A stretch of 54,731 nucleotides of DNA from Gordonia tangerina (GCF_021556435.1 NZ_JAKGCU010000030.1:1-54731); one strand, 5' to 3'; counted from the first letter of the stretch, positions 33,769 to 42,462 are shown. Notes: a model not told the origin generated them from the sequence alone. Numbers and translations are program-made.

Positions 33769-34845
33769 GTGAGCAGTCAGGTGGCCGGCGCGCGCGACGT
33801 GCGTGCCGAGGATGCGTTCGACGTCGAGGTGGTGGCCGAGTGGCTGCGCGAGCACGCCGTCGATTCGTCCGGCCTCGATGCGGTGCCGGCGGTCAAACAG
33901 TTCTCCGGCGGGGCGTCGAACCTGACCTATCTGCTGACCTACCCCACTCGCGAGGTGATCCTGCGTCGGGCGCCGGGCGGCACCAAGGCCAAGGGCGCCC
34001 ACGACATGGGTCGGGAGTTCCGGATTCAGTCGAAGCTGTCGACCGTGTTGCCTTATATCGCCCCGATGATCGCGTTCTGCGACGATCCCGGGGTCCTCGG
34101 GTCCGACTTCTACGCGATGGGCAAGATCGACGGCGTCATCGCGGGCAAGGAGTTCCCGCCCGAGGTGGCCCTCTCGCCGGAGCAGGCCCGCGCGCTGTGC
34201 TTCGCCTTCATCGACGTGCTGGTGGAACTGCACTCGGTGGACCCGGAGAAGGCCGGTCTGGCTGATCTGGGCAAGGGCTACGGGTATGTGCGCCGGCAGG
34301 TGGACGGGTGGTCGGCGCGTTTCCGCAACGCCCGAACCGACGACGTACCCGACTACGAGGCCGTGATGGCGTGGCTGGCTGACAACCAGCCCGAGGACAT
34401 CGCCAACTGCGTGATCCACAATGATTTCAAGCTCGACAACGTGGTGCTGTCCAACGACGACCCCACCCGGGTGGTCGGCATCCTGGACTGGGAGATGGCC
34501 ACGCTCGGCGATCCGTTGATGGACGTCGCCGGGTCGCTCGCGTACTGGGTACAAGCCGACGACGACGACGCGACGCAGGCGATGCGCCGTGTGCCCACCA
34601 ATCTTCCGGGCATGATCACCCGGGCCGAGTTCGTCGAACGCTATTGCGACCGTATGGGTTTCGACATGACACCGGAGAAATGGCGGTGGTATGAGGCGTT
34701 CGGGCATTTCCGGCTCGCGGTGATCGCGCAACAGATCTACTACCGCTACTACCACGGGCAGACCACCAACGAGCGCTTCGGTGCGCTCGGACTCGCGGTG
34801 GGCATGGTGGAGGGACGGCTCAACGAGCTCATCGCCGGCTCCTGA
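33769..34845 (+). CDS. APH-like phosphotransferase family protein
   Basis: A 358-residue protein of the aminoglycoside phosphotransferase/choline kinase fold, of the ACAD10/ACAD11 N-domain type. VKQFSGGASNLTYLL and EVILRRAPGG form the nucleotide lobe, HNDFKLDNVVL is the catalytic loop and ILDWEMATLGDPLMDVA the metal-binding DWE. Such kinases often sit with acyl-CoA dehydrogenases and probably phosphorylate hydroxy-acyl substrates rather than antibiotics. The GTG at 33769 has a GAGGAGG site. It appears to be a single gene. Confidence 0.82.
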   Translation: MSSQVAGARDVRAEDAFDVEVVAEWLREHAVDSSGLDAVPAVKQFSGGASNLTYLLTYPTREVILRRAPGGTKAKGAHDMGREFRIQSKLSTVLPYIAPMIAFCDDPGVLGSDFYAMGKIDGVIAGKEFPPEVALSPEQARALCFAFIDVLVELHSVDPEKAGLADLGKGYGYVRRQVDGWSARFRNARTDDVPDYEAVMAWLADNQPEDIANCVIHNDFKLDNVVLSNDDPTRVVGILDWEMATLGDPLMDVAGSLAYWVQADDDDATQAMRRVPTNLPGMITRAEFVERYCDRMGFDMTPEKWRWYEAFGHFRLAVIAQQIYYRYYHGQTTNERFGALGLAVGMVEGRLNELIAGS

Positions 34846-34924
34846 GTCGCCGAATTCTGATTGGGGCTCGACGGGTTCGTCGACGAGCGTCGTTGCTCTC
34901 ATGGCCCATGAGTCGTATGTTCAG

Positions 34925-34940
34925 GTTTCATATATGAAAC
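34925..34940. promoter_or_regulatory. Perfect 16-bp palindrome before the SRPBCC gene
   Basis: GTTTCATATATGAAAC is fully self-complementary and AT-rich against a GC-rich background. It ends 22 bp before the ATG of the SRPBCC gene, so it may be an operator overlapping the promoter. No regulator gene adjoins it. Confidence 0.5.
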
Positions 34941-34962
34941 ACGACACGGAATCGGGGGCTGT

Positions 34963-35622
34963 ATGAGTGGCACGCAGATCATGTGGACGGTGATCGGGGT
35001 GATCGTCGCGCTGGGTGTCATCGCGCTGGTCGGTTTGGCGATCCTGTATGCGCTGGCCAAACGACCCGACCGTTTCCGGGTGAAGGCGATCGCCCTCGAC
35101 GACGTCGACAACTACCTCGCGAAACGCGCGTCGTTGGCCGTCACGGTCAAGGAGGCGACGCCGTTGTCGCGCCGCGAGGTGTGGGACCGCGTCGCCGAGT
35201 CCGCGTACCTGAGCAATCTCCCGCTGGTACGCGGACCGCACTGGATGGAGCTCGGCCGCACGGCCGACGCGTCATTCCCCGTGCGGTCCGGGGAGCGACG
35301 GTCGATGTCAGGCACGTTCCTGGCAGTGTGCGAGCAGGTCATCGAGGTCGACGAGCGCGAACGTCTCACCCTCACGGGAACCGGCGTCTCGGTGCCGCTC
35401 GCAGTGAAGGGCTTCGTCGAGCGCTTCACCATCACTGACGGGGACCGGTCGGGCACCGTCGTCGTCACCTGGGAGATCGCCGGGTCGCCGCGATGGATCG
35501 GCTTCCTCCCGTGGCGTTGGACTGCTCCTCTGCTTCGCCCACTCCTCGGCGTTCTACTTCGGCACATACTGCGCCTCACCCCGTTCCGGCGCTCCGACGT
35601 TCGGGACGGAACGGCGGCGTGA
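34963..35622 (+). CDS. SRPBCC-family protein with N-terminal membrane anchor
   Basis: A 219-residue protein with one helix near the start (IMWTVIGVIVALGVIALVGLAILYALA) and a START/SRPBCC-like domain behind it (SLAVTVKEATPLSRREVWDRVAES onward), a fold that binds hydrophobic ligands. Its stop overlaps the start of the DJ-1/PfpI gene as GTGA, so they are co-translated. A perfect palindrome sits just upstream. The ligand is unknown. Confidence 0.72.
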   Translation: MSGTQIMWTVIGVIVALGVIALVGLAILYALAKRPDRFRVKAIALDDVDNYLAKRASLAVTVKEATPLSRREVWDRVAESAYLSNLPLVRGPHWMELGRTADASFPVRSGERRSMSGTFLAVCEQVIEVDERERLTLTGTGVSVPLAVKGFVERFTITDGDRSGTVVVTWEIAGSPRWIGFLPWRWTAPLLRPLLGVLLRHILRLTPFRRSDVRDGTAA

Positions 35623-36365
35623 CCCAGATCGCGCTGGTCACCTACCCGGGATTTACCGCGCTCGACCTGATCGGCCCGTACGAGGTCTTGCGCATGCTCC
35701 CCGACGCCGACATCCGGTTCGTCTGGCACGAGACCGGGCCGGTCACCACCGATTCCGGGGTCCTGGTGATCGGTGCCACCCACGCGTTTCGTGAGACGCC
35801 GCGTCCGGACATCGTGGTGGTCCCCGGCGGCAGCACGTCGGTGATGATCCATGCCGATGATCCCGAGTTGCGCCGGTGGCTGCGGGCCGTCGATGAGTAC
35901 ACCACCTGGACCGCGTCGGTGTGTGCAGGGTCGGTCATCCTCGGTGCCGCGGGGCTGTTGCGCGACCGACGCGCGACATCGCATTGGCAGGCCGTGCAGG
36001 CTCTGCGCGCTTTCGGCGCGACGCCCAGCGCCGACGAACGCATCGTCGAAGACGGTGACATCGTCACTGCGGCCGGGGTTTCCGCGGGCATCGATCTTGC
36101 CCTGTGGATCGCCGAGCGGATCGCGGGTTCCGAACGGGCCAAGGCCATCGCGCTCGCGATCGAGTACGACCCACAGCCGCCGTTCCACTCGGGCAACGTG
36201 GCCAACGCATCGGCTGGGACAATCGCTCGCGCGAACGCGATCCTGGCGCGTGACTCGATCACTCTGCCGCACATGTCATCGGGAATAAAGGTGATGTGGC
36301 GGGCCGCGATTCGACAGGCGCGCGTGGGTCGGCGACGCCGTCGGCCCGTGTTGCCGACCCGGTGA
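35619..36365 (+). CDS. DJ-1/PfpI family protein, isonitrile hydratase-like
   Basis: A 248-residue protein of the DJ-1/PfpI (glutamine amidotransferase-like) fold. It opens TQIALVTYPGFTALDLIGPYEVL and has the nucleophile elbow TASVCAGSVILGAAGLL with the reactive cysteine. The Cys-containing block and following RRATSHWQAVQAL resemble isonitrile hydratases, but some relatives are regulators; no AraC domain follows here. The GTG overlaps the SRPBCC stop. The C-terminus is very basic. Confidence 0.78.
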   Translation: MTQIALVTYPGFTALDLIGPYEVLRMLPDADIRFVWHETGPVTTDSGVLVIGATHAFRETPRPDIVVVPGGSTSVMIHADDPELRRWLRAVDEYTTWTASVCAGSVILGAAGLLRDRRATSHWQAVQALRAFGATPSADERIVEDGDIVTAAGVSAGIDLALWIAERIAGSERAKAIALAIEYDPQPPFHSGNVANASAGTIARANAILARDSITLPHMSSGIKVMWRAAIRQARVGRRRRRPVLPTR

Positions 36366-36398
36366 TCGGCTGGCCTCGTCTCAGGGTCTCGAGGGGGG

Positions 36399-37250
36399 TC
36401 ATGCGTCGGCGGTGTCGCGCCGTTCGATGAGAAACGACCCGATCTGCGCGGCGACCTCGGCCGGCCGGTCCAGCATCGACAAGACGTAGGCATCATCGAT
36501 TTCCGCATACCGGCAGCGAGGAATGAGTTCGGCGAGTCGGTGACCGTGCTCGGGCGGCATCACTCGATTGTCGGGCGACCACAACACCAACGCCGGTCCG
36601 TCGAAGCCCGACAAGGCCTCGGTGTCACGGACAAGCTCGCGCTTGTCGAATGTCGACGCCGCATACTTCTCCAGGTCGCGGCGCACGCCGGGGATCGTCA
36701 GCGACGGTTCGGTCCATCGGCGCACGAGGTCGTCGGACAGGTCGCGTCGAACCATCCAGCCGAAGAGTAGTGGTGTCCGTCGAAGGAATCCGATCCGCAG
36801 CTGGCGGGCGGCGAGGGTGATGCCGCCCGGCAGGTGGGAGGCGAGAGTCGCCATCCGCCCCGGCAGTCCCGGCGGAAAGTTGTCGAACGCCTCGCACGGG
36901 AGAATGACGATGGCGCCGACACGCTCGTCGCGGCCGATCGCAGTGAGAAACAGTCCGCCTCCCCAATCCGCGTGGACGAGCGTCGCGTCGCGCAGGTCGA
37001 GGGCGTCGAGGAAATCGGCGAGGAGATGCGCCATCCCCATGAGCGTGAGGTCGGCGTCGGGAGCCATGGGTCGGCGGTGTCCACCGAGCGGCAGAACCGG
37101 ACAGATGTAGCGAAATCCGTTCGGCAGCAGCGGCAACGTCGCGTCCCACAGCGACTCGTCCATGAACAGGCCGTGCAGCAGGACGACGGGCGGGCCGTCG
37201 CCGACCTCGGTGTACTCGACCGGACCTGCTGTGAGATGCACCTGACCCAT
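36399..37250 (-). CDS. Alpha/beta-fold hydrolase with Asp nucleophile and no catalytic His
   Basis: A 283-residue alpha/beta hydrolase: oxyanion segment VVLLHGLFMDESLW, nucleophile elbow VHADWGGG with Asp95, as in haloalkane dehalogenases, and a candidate acid in LWSPDNRVMPPEH. Where the family has the catalytic His (pattern DAGHFPMLDRP), this protein reads DAYVLSMLDRP, with Val256 in its place. It may thus be inactive, use another residue or bind ligands. It is divergent from a TetR gene across four 14-bp repeats and is likely its target. Confidence 0.8.
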   Translation of the reverse strand: MGQVHLTAGPVEYTEVGDGPPVVLLHGLFMDESLWDATLPLLPNGFRYICPVLPLGGHRRPMAPDADLTLMGMAHLLADFLDALDLRDATLVHADWGGGLFLTAIGRDERVGAIVILPCEAFDNFPPGLPGRMATLASHLPGGITLAARQLRIGFLRRTPLLFGWMVRRDLSDDLVRRWTEPSLTIPGVRRDLEKYAASTFDKRELVRDTEALSGFDGPALVLWSPDNRVMPPEHGHRLAELIPRCRYAEIDDAYVLSMLDRPAEVAAQIGSFLIERRDTADA

Positions 37251-37264
37251 GATGATCCTCCCTC

Positions 37265-37312
37265 ACTAGAACGGACGCTCTAGAATGATCACTCTAGAGC
37301 AACTATTCTAGA
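37265..37312. promoter_or_regulatory. Four phased 14-bp iterons between hydrolase and tetR
   Basis: The hexamer TCTAGA occurs at 37279, 37293 and 37307, with ACTAGA at 37265, each exactly 14 bp apart. TCTAGA is self-complementary, so the array is both direct and inverted. It fills the 70-bp divergent gap and ends 8 bp before the TetR ATG. It is the likely operator array of that TetR. Confidence 0.65.
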
Positions 37313-37320
37313 ATGGCCAG

Positions 37321-37905
37321 ATGCAGACGGATGAGCGGATCGCGGTGTCGATGGCGGAGCTACTGCGGCGGCAGGGGTACGCGGCGACAGGGATCAAGCA
37401 GGTCGTCGACGCGTCTGGGGCGCCGATCGGCTCGGTGTATCACCATTTCCCGGGCGGGAAGCGCGCCGTCGCGGCGACGGCTCTGCGGCAGTCGGGGGCC
37501 GCATACGGCGAGCTCGTCGCGTCGTTGCTGGCGCCGCACGAGGACATCGCCGACGGCATCGAGTTCGCTTTCGCGGCCGCGGCCGAGGACATCGAACAGA
37601 CCGGCTGGGCCAACATGTGTCCGGTGGGCACGGTGGCCGGGGAAGTCGCCGACGTGGAACCGGAGTTGCGTCAGGTTGCTGCCGAAGTGTTCGATGCGTG
37701 GATCACCAACGGCGCTGCGTTGTTTCGTGCCCGCGGACTCGGCGATGACGACGCCCGCGCCTTGATCGTCGCGGTGATCGCGGCGCTCGAGGGGGCGTTC
37801 GTCATGGCACGGACCATGCGGTCGTCCGAGCCGTTGACCGCGGCGGGACGCGGTGTCGCGGCGTACGCACGCACGCTGCGATCGGTCGGGGTCAGATCCG
37901 GCTGA
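37321..37905 (+). CDS. TetR-family regulator, LmrA/YxaF-like
   Basis: A 194-residue TetR of the LmrA/YxaF type: GYAATGIKQVVDASGAPIGSVYHHFPGGK is the helix-turn-helix and GWANMCPVGTVAGEVAD is typical of the subfamily C-terminus. It is divergent from the alpha/beta hydrolase gene, with TCTAGA iterons running to 8 bp before its ATG, so its mRNA leader is short or absent. It probably represses both genes. Its end overlaps the next TetR gene tail to tail by 14 bp. Confidence 0.88.
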   Translation: MQTDERIAVSMAELLRRQGYAATGIKQVVDASGAPIGSVYHHFPGGKRAVAATALRQSGAAYGELVASLLAPHEDIADGIEFAFAAAAEDIEQTGWANMCPVGTVAGEVADVEPELRQVAAEVFDAWITNGAALFRARGLGDDDARALIVAVIAALEGAFVMARTMRSSEPLTAAGRGVAAYARTLRSVGVRSG

Positions 37906-38569
37906 GGTACTCGCCGAGCTTCTCGGGAACCAGCAGCGCGGGCAGCGCGAAGCGCAGTTGTGCCGCGATGTAGGCGTCGAGTCCGTAATCGGGTGCGAAA
38001 TGCCAATGCTTGAGCGCCCATCCGTGCGCCAACATCATCAGGTCGAAGACGGCGAGGTCGACGTCCACCTCCGACATCAACCCCTCATCGATGGCGGCGG
38101 TGATCGCATCGCGCATGGGGGCTGAGGTCTCTACCTCAAGTTCCTTGATGCGTTCGCGGCCGGCGGCATCGAGTGTGCGGCTCTCCCGATAGGTGAGCAC
38201 CACGGCGTCACGGTTCTCGTCGACGATCGTCGTGTACTGGCGGAACCCGGCGATCAGCTGCATCACCGGGTCGTCGCCGGCGGTGTCCATGGCGGGTTGT
38301 AGCTGGTCGCGAAAGGCCTCGAGGATGTCGACGATGGCGGCCAGCAGGATGTCTTCTTTGGACCCGAAGTATTTGTAGAACAGGCCCACGCTGACCTGGG
38401 CCTCGTCCGCGAGGGCCTGCATCGACATCTGGTGGAATCCGGTCCGACCCATCACCACGACCGCGGCGTCGAGCAGCTGACGGCGCCGCGACGATGCGCG
38501 CACTGCGCGCACCGCTTCGGCGACATCGACCGATGTGGTGGTTCCTGAGCTCCTCGTCACGGCTGTCAT
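37892..38569 (-). CDS. TetR-family regulator of the cyclohexanecarboxylate operon
   Basis: A 225-residue TetR with helix-turn-helix FHQMSMQALADEAQVSVGLFYKYFGSKEDIL. It is the last gene of the badI-badH-aliA-aliB run; the aliB stop lies just 4 bp before its start. It probably senses a pathway acyl-CoA and represses the operon through the palindrome at 43306-43321. In Rhodopseudomonas this role belongs to the MarR-type BadR, so a TetR here is a difference. The role is inferred from context. Confidence 0.82.
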   Translation of the reverse strand: MTAVTRSSGTTTSVDVAEAVRAVRASSRRRQLLDAAVVVMGRTGFHQMSMQALADEAQVSVGLFYKYFGSKEDILLAAIVDILEAFRDQLQPAMDTAGDDPVMQLIAGFRQYTTIVDENRDAVVLTYRESRTLDAAGRERIKELEVETSAPMRDAITAAIDEGLMSEVDVDLAVFDLMMLAHGWALKHWHFAPDYGLDAYIAAQLRFALPALLVPEKLGEYLSRI

Positions 38570-38573
38570 CGTC

Positions 38574-39719
38574 TCAAATGCCCAGATCCTTGGCGACGAT
38601 GGACTTCATGATCTCGGTGGTCCCGCCGTAGATCGTTTGGATACGGGCATCGACAAAAGCCCTCGCCACCGGGTATTCGCGCATGTAACCGTATCCGCCA
38701 TGTAACTGCAGGCAACGGTCGGCGACCCGCACCTGCAGCTCGGTGGCCCACCACTTGAGTTTCGCGGCGCGTGCCGCGCTCAGCGTGCCGGCGATGTGCT
38801 CGGCGATGCAGTCGTCGAGGAAGGTGCGGGCGATGTCGAGTTCGGTGGCGAGTTCGGCCAACATGAACTGGGTGTTCTGGAACGACGAGATCGGCGACCC
38901 GAAGGCCGTGCGTTCCTTCACGTAGTCGAGCGTGCGGGCGAACGTGCCTTCGGCGGCGGCGACCGCGCCGACCGCCAGGGACAGCCGTTCTTGGGGAAGG
39001 TTGTGCACGAGTTGGTAGAAGCCCTGGCCTTCCTCACCGAGGCGGTCGGATACCGGGACTCGCATGTCGGTGAAGGTCAGTTCGCTGGTGTCCTGGGCGT
39101 GTAACCCGATCTTGTCGAGCTTGCGTCCCCGCTGGAAGCCCGGCGTGTCGGCGTCGACGACGAGCAGGGTCAGGCCCTTGTGCTTGTCGGCCGAGGTTCG
39201 GGTGGCGACGACGAACAGATCGCCGTTGCGCCCGTTGGAGATGAAGGTCTTCGAGCCGTTGACGACGTAGTGGTCGCCGTCGCGGACCGCGGTGGTCCGG
39301 ATGCCGGTCAGGTCGCTGCCCGCACCTGGCTCGGTCATCGCGATACCCAGGACGGTGTCGCCGGAGACCACGCCGGGCAACCATCGGGCCTTCTGCTCGT
39401 CGTCGGTCATCTCGACGAGGTAGGGGAGAACGACATCGTTCTGCAGCGAGAAGGCGATGGCCTCCGCAGCCGCACCGGTGGTCGCGGTCTCCTCGATGAC
39501 GATGGCGTGATAGCGGAAATCGTCGACACCCGGTCCGCCGAATCTCTCCGGCACCGGGAAGCCGAGCAGCCCGTTCTTGCCGGCCTCGGTGAACAGGCTG
39601 CGATCCCACAGCCCGGCGTCCTCCCAGCTCTCGTGGGCGGGGGTGATCTGCTCGGCGACGAACTTGGCAACGGTCTCGCGGAAGTGTTTGTGCTCGATGT
39701 CGTGGGTCAATGCAGTCAT
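38574..39719 (-). CDS. aliB: Acyl-CoA dehydrogenase, probable cyclohexanecarboxyl-CoA dehydrogenase
   Basis: A 381-residue acyl-CoA dehydrogenase. It has MTEPGAGSDLTGIRT and WFIS-equivalent KTFISNGRNGDLFVVATRT. The C-terminal motif is IYGGTTEIMK, with Gly where many family members have the base; Glu244 in LPQERL is then the likely catalytic residue, as in isovaleryl- and long-chain enzymes. In context it should turn cyclohexanecarboxyl-CoA to cyclohex-1-enecarboxyl-CoA (AliB). The start MTALTHDIEHK was chosen over a frame running into repeats upstream. General dehydrogenase activity is sure; the substrate is inferred. Confidence 0.72.
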   Translation of the reverse strand: MTALTHDIEHKHFRETVAKFVAEQITPAHESWEDAGLWDRSLFTEAGKNGLLGFPVPERFGGPGVDDFRYHAIVIEETATTGAAAEAIAFSLQNDVVLPYLVEMTDDEQKARWLPGVVSGDTVLGIAMTEPGAGSDLTGIRTTAVRDGDHYVVNGSKTFISNGRNGDLFVVATRTSADKHKGLTLLVVDADTPGFQRGRKLDKIGLHAQDTSELTFTDMRVPVSDRLGEEGQGFYQLVHNLPQERLSLAVGAVAAAEGTFARTLDYVKERTAFGSPISSFQNTQFMLAELATELDIARTFLDDCIAEHIAGTLSAARAAKLKWWATELQVRVADRCLQLHGGYGYMREYPVARAFVDARIQTIYGGTTEIMKSIVAKDLGI

Positions 39720-39750
39720 GTGTCGTGTCCTGGTGTGTTTGTGGTGGCAG

Positions 39751-39913
39751 GGTTCTCGATACGCGGCGGGTTCGCTGCGCTCACTCGCCGCTACTCGACC
39801 AGCGACAAAGGTGCGCCGCTTCGGTTGCCGCAACTTGATCCACGGAGTAGTCCGAGCCTCGGCCATCCGCTGGTTGAGTAGTCCGAGCCGCTAGGCGAGG
39901 ACGTATCGAAACC
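39751..39913. repeat. REP-like inverted repeat pair inside the ali operon
   Basis: A left element (39751-39804, beginning GGTTCTCGATACG and ending CTACTCGACCAGCG) and a right element (39869-39913, beginning GCTGGTTGAGTAG and ending CGTATCGAAACC) are imperfect inverted copies. Between them a further GAGTAGTCCGAGCC (39845-39858) repeats one in the right element (39876-39889). Similar palindromic repeats are common between genes in Gordonia and other actinobacteria. The pair fills the 228-bp gap between aliA and aliB and could fold in the operon mRNA. Confidence 0.7.
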
Positions 39914-39947
39914 AGGTGACGCTCCATGATTCCGATGCCCCGACCTC

Positions 39948-41630
39948 TCACCCAGCGTGTGACGCCGTCGGTGTGACGAAGTCGCCGGCGGTCATCTCGG
40001 CTGCCGCGGATTCGGTTGCCCTGTAGTGCAGTTTTTTGCCGGTCGCCGAGACGGGGAGCGAATCGACGAACCGGTAGGCGCGCGGTCGCTTGAATTGCGA
40101 CAGCATCGGGTGGCTGCGGCAGTAGTCGTCGAGCTGCTCCGCGGTCGGCGATGCCCCTTCCGCCGGAAGGACATAGGCGACCACCAGTCGGCCCCAACGT
40201 TCATCGGGAACACCCACGACCAGCGAGTCGGCCACGTCGGGGTGGCCGTTGAGCGCTTCCTCGACCTGCACGGGGTGCACGTTCTCGCCGCCGGAGATCA
40301 GCATGTCGTCCTTGCGGCCGACGATGGTGACGAACTCGTCGGTGTCCCAAGTGGCGAGGTCGCCGATATGCAGCCAGCTTCCGCGGTACTTGGCCTCTTC
40401 CTGTGCCGGTGAATCATAATAGGCAGCAGCACATTTCGGTGACCGGATGATCACCTCGCCGACCTCAATACCGTCACGGTCGACTACCTCGTCGGGGCTC
40501 GCGAGTTTTCCGTCGTCGCGCACCTTGACCACCCGCACCTCGTCATCGACGCAAGCGCGTCCGGCCGTTCCGGCGTGGTCGGGCAGATCTGTTGGCCGCA
40601 GGAAGGTGTTCCAGAACCCCTCGGTGCTGCCGTACCCGTTGAAGATCCGCGGCGTCAGCACGTGCTGATAGTGCAGGGCGGCATCACGTTCCAGCGGTGC
40701 GCCCATGGTGACGATGCCCTTGAGGCTGGAGAGGTCTCGTGGATTCGCCTGCTGGGCGTTGGCGAGCATGGCGAGATTGGTGGGGGCACCGATCAGGAAG
40801 CTCAGCGCGTAGCGCTCCACCCAGTCGAGCGTGCGTTCCGGATCGAAGGTGCGCATCGGTAGCAGCGACGAGCCCAGGTAGAACGTCGGATTCGGGCCAG
40901 CGCAGTACAGCCCACCCCGGTGAAACCACGGTGTCATGTTCAGCGTCCGGTCCTCCAGTGACAGCGGAAAGTGCATGATCACGTCGTGCGCCGAGAAGAT
41001 CTCGATGGCACTGTTCATCGGCACCGCCTTGGGCATTCCCGTGGTGCCGGACGTGTACAGGCGAGTCGTCTCGTCGTAGATCGACGGACTCGGCGCGGGC
41101 ACCGCCGCGTCCGAGCGCAGGTCATCGAACCGGATCGACACCGGGCCGTCGACCAATTGGCCGTCGCCCACACCGACGAGCACGTGCGGGGTGTGCCGGG
41201 CGAGCGAGATCGCTTCGGTCACCGTCGCGGTCAGGTCGGTGTCGTAGACGTAGATCTTCGGCCGGCTGATGTCGAGGATCACAGCGGTCTCCCCGGCAGC
41301 GAGACGGAAATTGACCGGTGAGCCGACCGTTGCGGCCGCCTGCGTGGCGAGATACAGCTGCGCGAACTCGGGTCCGTTGAACAACTGATAAGCCACCACA
41401 TCGCCCTCGTCTACGCCGCGGGCACGCAGTCCGGCGGCGAGAGAATCAACGCTTCGGCCGAGGTCGGCGTAGGTCCAGGTGGTGTCGGTGACCGGGTCGA
41501 TCATCGCGACCGCACCGGCATACCGGGTGACGTTGCGGCGAAAGCCATTTAGGTAGGTGAACTCGTTCTCGAAGAAGCTCCGGTACTGGTGGGCGTCGTA
41601 GACGCAGCTCTGGGAGTCGTTGGTGCTCAT
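39948..41630 (-). CDS. aliA: Acyl-CoA synthetase, probable cyclohexanecarboxyl-CoA ligase
   Basis: A 560-residue AMP-forming ligase. LYTSGTTGMPKAVPM is the ATP loop, NGYGSTEGFW the adenylate motif, LHIGDLATWDTDEFVTIVGRKDDM the hinge region and PVSATGKKLHYR holds the catalytic lysine. It makes acyl-CoA from acid, ATP and CoA. Sitting between badH and aliB, it most likely activates cyclohexanecarboxylate (AliA), the first step. A benzoate-type or fatty acid substrate cannot be excluded by sequence alone. Confidence 0.72.
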   Translation of the reverse strand: MSTNDSQSCVYDAHQYRSFFENEFTYLNGFRRNVTRYAGAVAMIDPVTDTTWTYADLGRSVDSLAAGLRARGVDEGDVVAYQLFNGPEFAQLYLATQAAATVGSPVNFRLAAGETAVILDISRPKIYVYDTDLTATVTEAISLARHTPHVLVGVGDGQLVDGPVSIRFDDLRSDAAVPAPSPSIYDETTRLYTSGTTGMPKAVPMNSAIEIFSAHDVIMHFPLSLEDRTLNMTPWFHRGGLYCAGPNPTFYLGSSLLPMRTFDPERTLDWVERYALSFLIGAPTNLAMLANAQQANPRDLSSLKGIVTMGAPLERDAALHYQHVLTPRIFNGYGSTEGFWNTFLRPTDLPDHAGTAGRACVDDEVRVVKVRDDGKLASPDEVVDRDGIEVGEVIIRSPKCAAAYYDSPAQEEAKYRGSWLHIGDLATWDTDEFVTIVGRKDDMLISGGENVHPVQVEEALNGHPDVADSLVVGVPDERWGRLVVAYVLPAEGASPTAEQLDDYCRSHPMLSQFKRPRAYRFVDSLPVSATGKKLHYRATESAAAEMTAGDFVTPTASHAG

Positions 41631-41668
41631 GGCAGATCTCCGATGATCCGGGGGAGGTGGTTGGCCGC

Positions 41669-42418
41669 TCAGCCGGCCATGGTGAGTCCGCCGCTGACGC
41701 TGATCACCTGACCGGTGATGAACGATGCTGCGGCCGACGCGAAGAACAGGACCGGTGCCGCGACTTCGTCTGGGCGGGCCAGGCGACGGAACGGGATCGC
41801 CTTGACCAGAGCCTCTTTCAGCTTGTCCGACTGTGCCTGGAACAGGGGAGTGTCGGTGGGGCCGGGGCAGACGGCGTTCACCGTGATCTGGTGGCGTGCC
41901 ATCTCGCGCGCCAACGACTTGGACAGCGCGATGACGCCGCCCTTGGCGCCCGCGTAGATCGATTCGCCCGAACTGCCGACACGACCGGCGTCGGAGGCGA
42001 GGTTGATCACGCGTCCGCCCTGCCAGCCGTCGCCCTTGGCTGCCTCGACCATGCCGGGCAGGAACGCGCTGGCCATGTGGACCGGGCCGAGGTAATTGAT
42101 GGCGACCACCTTCTCGGCGAACTCTGTTGTCGCGTTGAGGAACTGGTCGGTTCGGTCCCAGCCGGCGGCGTTGACCAGGATGTCGGGTACACCAACCTCC
42201 GCGTGGACCGCGTCGCGCAGTGCATCGACAGTGGTGCGGTCGGCGACGTCGACGCTCATCGGCACGATCGTCGTGTTCTGTTCGGCGGTCTGCTTGGCAG
42301 CGTCGAGGTTCAGGTCGGCGGCCACGACGGTGGTGCCCTGCTCGGCGAAAGCCAGGGCGATGGCCCGTCCGATACCTGATCCGGCGCCGGTGACGACCGC
42401 GATGTTGGTGCTGCTCAT
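41669..42418 (-). CDS. badH: 2-hydroxycyclohexanecarboxyl-CoA dehydrogenase BadH (SDR)
   Basis: A 249-residue short-chain dehydrogenase: GAGSGIG nucleotide motif (11-17), NAAG, catalytic Ser in NLASDAGRVGSSGE and Tyr/Lys in YAGAKGG. The run LASDAGRVGSSGESIYAGAK and VCPGPTDT match R. palustris BadH as I remember it. BadH oxidises 2-hydroxycyclohexanecarboxyl-CoA to the 2-keto compound with NAD. The badI gene lies 44 bp upstream, consistent with one pathway. Confidence 0.78.
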   Translation of the reverse strand: MSSTNIAVVTGAGSGIGRAIALAFAEQGTTVVAADLNLDAAKQTAEQNTTIVPMSVDVADRTTVDALRDAVHAEVGVPDILVNAAGWDRTDQFLNATTEFAEKVVAINYLGPVHMASAFLPGMVEAAKGDGWQGGRVINLASDAGRVGSSGESIYAGAKGGVIALSKSLAREMARHQITVNAVCPGPTDTPLFQAQSDKLKEALVKAIPFRRLARPDEVAAPVLFFASAAASFITGQVISVSGGLTMAG

Positions 42419-42462
42419 GGTGTGTCCTTGTCGGTCGGGTTGTTCAGAGTCGATCGTGTGGC

